From Candidatus Bathyarchaeota archaeon (lineage in GTDB: Archaea > Thermoproteota > Bathyarchaeia > Bathyarchaeales > Bathyarchaeaceae), in the NCBI GenBank assembly GCA_020356305.1, contig CP070636.1, forward strand, positions 1,124,388 through 1,140,274: DNA of 15,887 bases, read 5' to 3'. Positions within the stretch are counted from its first letter, which is position 1. The number at the start of each line of letters is the position of its first letter. The position numbers and the translations under genes are program-made. Shown here piece by piece: positions 14,236-15,887 of the stretch. The notes beneath the pieces were generated by a model that was not told the DNA's origin, made no database searches, and was given only the letters and a program-made list of their open reading frames with translations.

Positions 14236-15231
14236 TTACCTCCTCGGCGAGAGTGCATCTAAGATTATAAGAAACATTATAGATCCAATGGGTATGCCGA
14301 GGTAATTCAGTAGGCACAACAGCAGGTGAGGATCAAGTGATCCTGTTCCTCCTCCCAGCATCGCCATCGAAGCGAGCATGACTATCAGAATCAAGGGTCC
14401 CGCAACCAGCATGGTTACATAGAACTCAGCAAGTATAGCAAGAGTATCTGAAAACCGTGTCAGAGCAATATTCTTTAACCGCATACATTGACGAGATTGA
14501 TCCCTCAAATACTTCGCTAAGCTTCCTCCAGAGCGAACAGTGGCGATGAATCCTTCAAGTAACTCCTTCACTCTTGGAGAGGGTGTTCGATCAGAAGCAG
14601 ACTCCAAAGCTGAAAGAATGTCAAGCCCAAATAATTCCACATCCCGCACCACATTTTTTGCTTCATGGGAAACCGCTGATGGAGCGTTGAGCTCAGCTAA
14701 GGAGCGAAATATCCGGTGAGGCGGGACGCCAGCTCCAGCTAATATCGCCATGTACCCAGTCATGAACGGAAGATCGTGTTCCAAGTTTCTCTTCAAATTG
14801 TCTGCTCGATAGATTGGATAAGCATAGAAAAGCGTCATGGTAATCCCTCCCGCGAGAAAGCTTCCTCCAACTCCGAATAGAAGGGAGGAAAGAAGGGGGA
14901 AACGAAAGATCGTAATGAGGATAGTAGGAACCAGAATCAGGACTGCGACGGAAACGAACAAGGAAACAAAGATGGCAAAGCTGGCGTATACCTTCAAGCT
15001 AGTCTTCATTCCAGATCTCTGAAGGTTCACACCCATGTCGCTGAGGGCGGGCAAAAGCCTGGCAATTCTTTTTCCGATGATCTGATGAGCAAACGTCTGA
15101 GGCTTTTTCGTATCTAGACGGCATTCTTTGGTCCAACAGTGAAGTCGGGCGAGAATTGGAGAAAAGAGTGAACTAGACACTTTCTTGCGGCGTGTGACCG
15201 CTCTTTCGATATTCTTGTCCTTCTTGACCAA
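14236..15231 (-). CDS. T2SSF-family pilus assembly membrane protein (TadB-like)
   Basis: The second platform protein, 331 residues. After a charged N-terminal 75 residues come two membrane segments (about 82-106 and 112-137), then a T2SSF cytoplasmic domain with DLPFMTGYMAILAGAGVPPH and TVRSGGSLAKYLRDQ, and two or three C-terminal membrane helices. With the following gene it makes a TadB/TadC-like pair, which archaeal pilus clusters often carry in place of one larger protein. The start is TTG 15231, two nt after the ATPase stop, with GGGAGTG about 9 nt upstream. Downstream genes are the second platform protein and the two pilins, so the operon runs from motor through platform to filament. Confidence 0.9.
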   Translation of the reverse strand: MVKKDKNIERAVTRRKKVSSSLFSPILARLHCWTKECRLDTKKPQTFAHQIIGKRIARLLPALSDMGVNLQRSGMKTSLKVYASFAIFVSLFVSVAVLILVPTILITIFRFPLLSSLLFGVGGSFLAGGITMTLFYAYPIYRADNLKRNLEHDLPFMTGYMAILAGAGVPPHRIFRSLAELNAPSAVSHEAKNVVRDVELFGLDILSALESASDRTPSPRVKELLEGFIATVRSGGSLAKYLRDQSRQCMRLKNIALTRFSDTLAILAEFYVTMLVAGPLILIVMLASMAMLGGGTGSLDPHLLLCLLNYLGIPIGSIMFLIILDALSPRR

Positions 15232-15233
15232 GT

Positions 15234-15887
15234 CTATAACACTCCCACTCTCGCTCTTCTGTAGACACGTTCGGGGTCAGAATAGTATTCCCGAATGACT
15301 GAAGCCACATCAGTATACCTTCGAATCTTGTTTTTCACCATCCATTCCAATACAGTTTTTCTTCGATTAAGTTCCGCTCTAACCTCGTCCTCACTGAAAC
15401 CCAGCTTTTCCATACTCCTCTCCAAAGCGTAGCTGCGACCAGAATACAAGAAGGCGTCACGTTTCGAATCCCAACGATACACGTCATTAGTGAGGAGTTC
15501 TTTCGTCTTGGGATCCAAGGCTATGATCTCAGTTACCGTCAGGGCTCTTCTAGCTGGTTTTCCTGTACACTCGGTCCGCAACTGGACCATGACAATGTCG
15601 ATCATGGTGAGGAGGGCTCTCGGAATGTTCAGCGGCTCAGATTCTAGGCGGTGAGCAACGGCGTTGAAGGACTCAGCGTGCACCGTGCTCATCCCCAAGT
15701 GCCCTGTTGCCATTGCTTGAAACAAGGTGTACGCCTCTTCACCGCGCACTTCGCCCACAATAATGTAGTCGGGTCTTTGTCTCACCGCTGCCTTTAAGAG
15801 GTCAAATAGCGTGATTGCACTTGCCTTCTCCCCGCCGGATCCATATCCCGGCCGCACGACCGAGGGAATCCAGTTCTCGTGGGGCAG
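15234..15887 (-). CDS. tadA: Type II/IV secretion-type ATPase (TadA/VirB11-like), 5' part outside window
   Basis: The C-terminal 217 residues of a hexameric ATPase that powers pilus assembly at the cytoplasmic face of the membrane. The frame is open to the right edge, so the start and the Walker A box lie outside. Visible are LPHENWIPS, ITLFDLLKAAVRQRPD, the Walker B-like DYIIVGEVRGEE, and the histidine-box region GHLGMSTVHAES. The tail of about 120 residues after the RecA-like core is charged, ending RRARVGVL. It is the most upstream visible gene of the operon, followed two nt later by the platform gene. Full family members usually exceed 500 residues, so more than half is missing here. Confidence 0.95.
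   Translation of the reverse strand: MPHENWIPSVVRPGYGSGGEKASAITLFDLLKAAVRQRPDYIIVGEVRGEEAYTLFQAMATGHLGMSTVHAESFNAVAHRLESEPLNIPRALLTMIDIVMVQLRTECTGKPARRALTVTEIIALDPKTKELLTNDVYRWDSKRDAFLYSGRSYALERSMEKLGFSEDEVRAELNRRKTVLEWMVKNKIRRYTDVASVIREYYSDPERVYRRARVGVL

Noticed and set aside
14234..14317. Upstream extension of the TadC-like frame
   Set aside because: It overlaps the end of the TadB-like gene, and the ATG at 14233 has a strong SD five nt upstream.

Overview
The window looks archaeal, most likely from a mesophilic or moderately thermophilic TACK-lineage organism such as Bathyarchaeia. That placement is an inference from gene content: a TackOD1-type zinc-ribbon protein, class III-signal pilins with an archaeal Tad/T2SS-like assembly cluster, tandem moeA paralogues, a polyprenol-kinase family domain, AT-rich TATA-like elements upstream of genes, and frequent TTG starts with Shine-Dalgarno (SD) sequences. 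No rRNA, tRNA, CRISPR array or mobile element was seen.

Layout, left to right. (1) 1-832, minus: an agmatinase/arginase-family ureohydrolase cut by the left edge. (2) 984-3308, plus: a divergent three-gene run with a small four-helix membrane protein, a UDP-sugar epimerase (extended SDR) and a family 2 glycosyltransferase, probably a surface-glycan or glycolipid module. (3) 3338-7759, minus: a tightly coupled operon of two moeA paralogues followed by a Gfo/Idh/MocA oxidoreductase fused to a DUF362 domain. (4) 7946-8321, plus: a small protein built of 18-residue repeats each headed by cysteine, overlapped out of frame by a 36-codon ORF with its own SD. (5) 8412-10926, minus: a membrane protein with a very basic loop, a HAD phosphatase fused to a dolichol/phytol-kinase-like membrane domain, and a 46-residue zinc-ribbon protein. 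(6) 11115-12095, plus: a TackOD1-like multi-cysteine protein with a C-terminal nuclease-fold-like domain that seems to lack the catalytic lysine. (7) 12124-15887, minus: a type IV pilus operon of secretion ATPase (cut by the right edge), two T2SSF membrane proteins, a small pilin and a large sequon-rich pilin.

How they may work together. The pilus operon is a complete-looking export unit apart from the truncated ATPase. The glycosyltransferase module and the polyprenol kinase/phosphatase fusion could both feed the lipid-linked sugar pathway that would glycosylate the sequon-rich pilin; this is inference. The moeA pair points to molybdenum or tungsten cofactor use. The least explained pieces are the cysteine-repeat protein and its overlapping ORF, the oxidoreductase-DUF362 fusion, the phosphatase-kinase fusion, and the basic-loop membrane protein.
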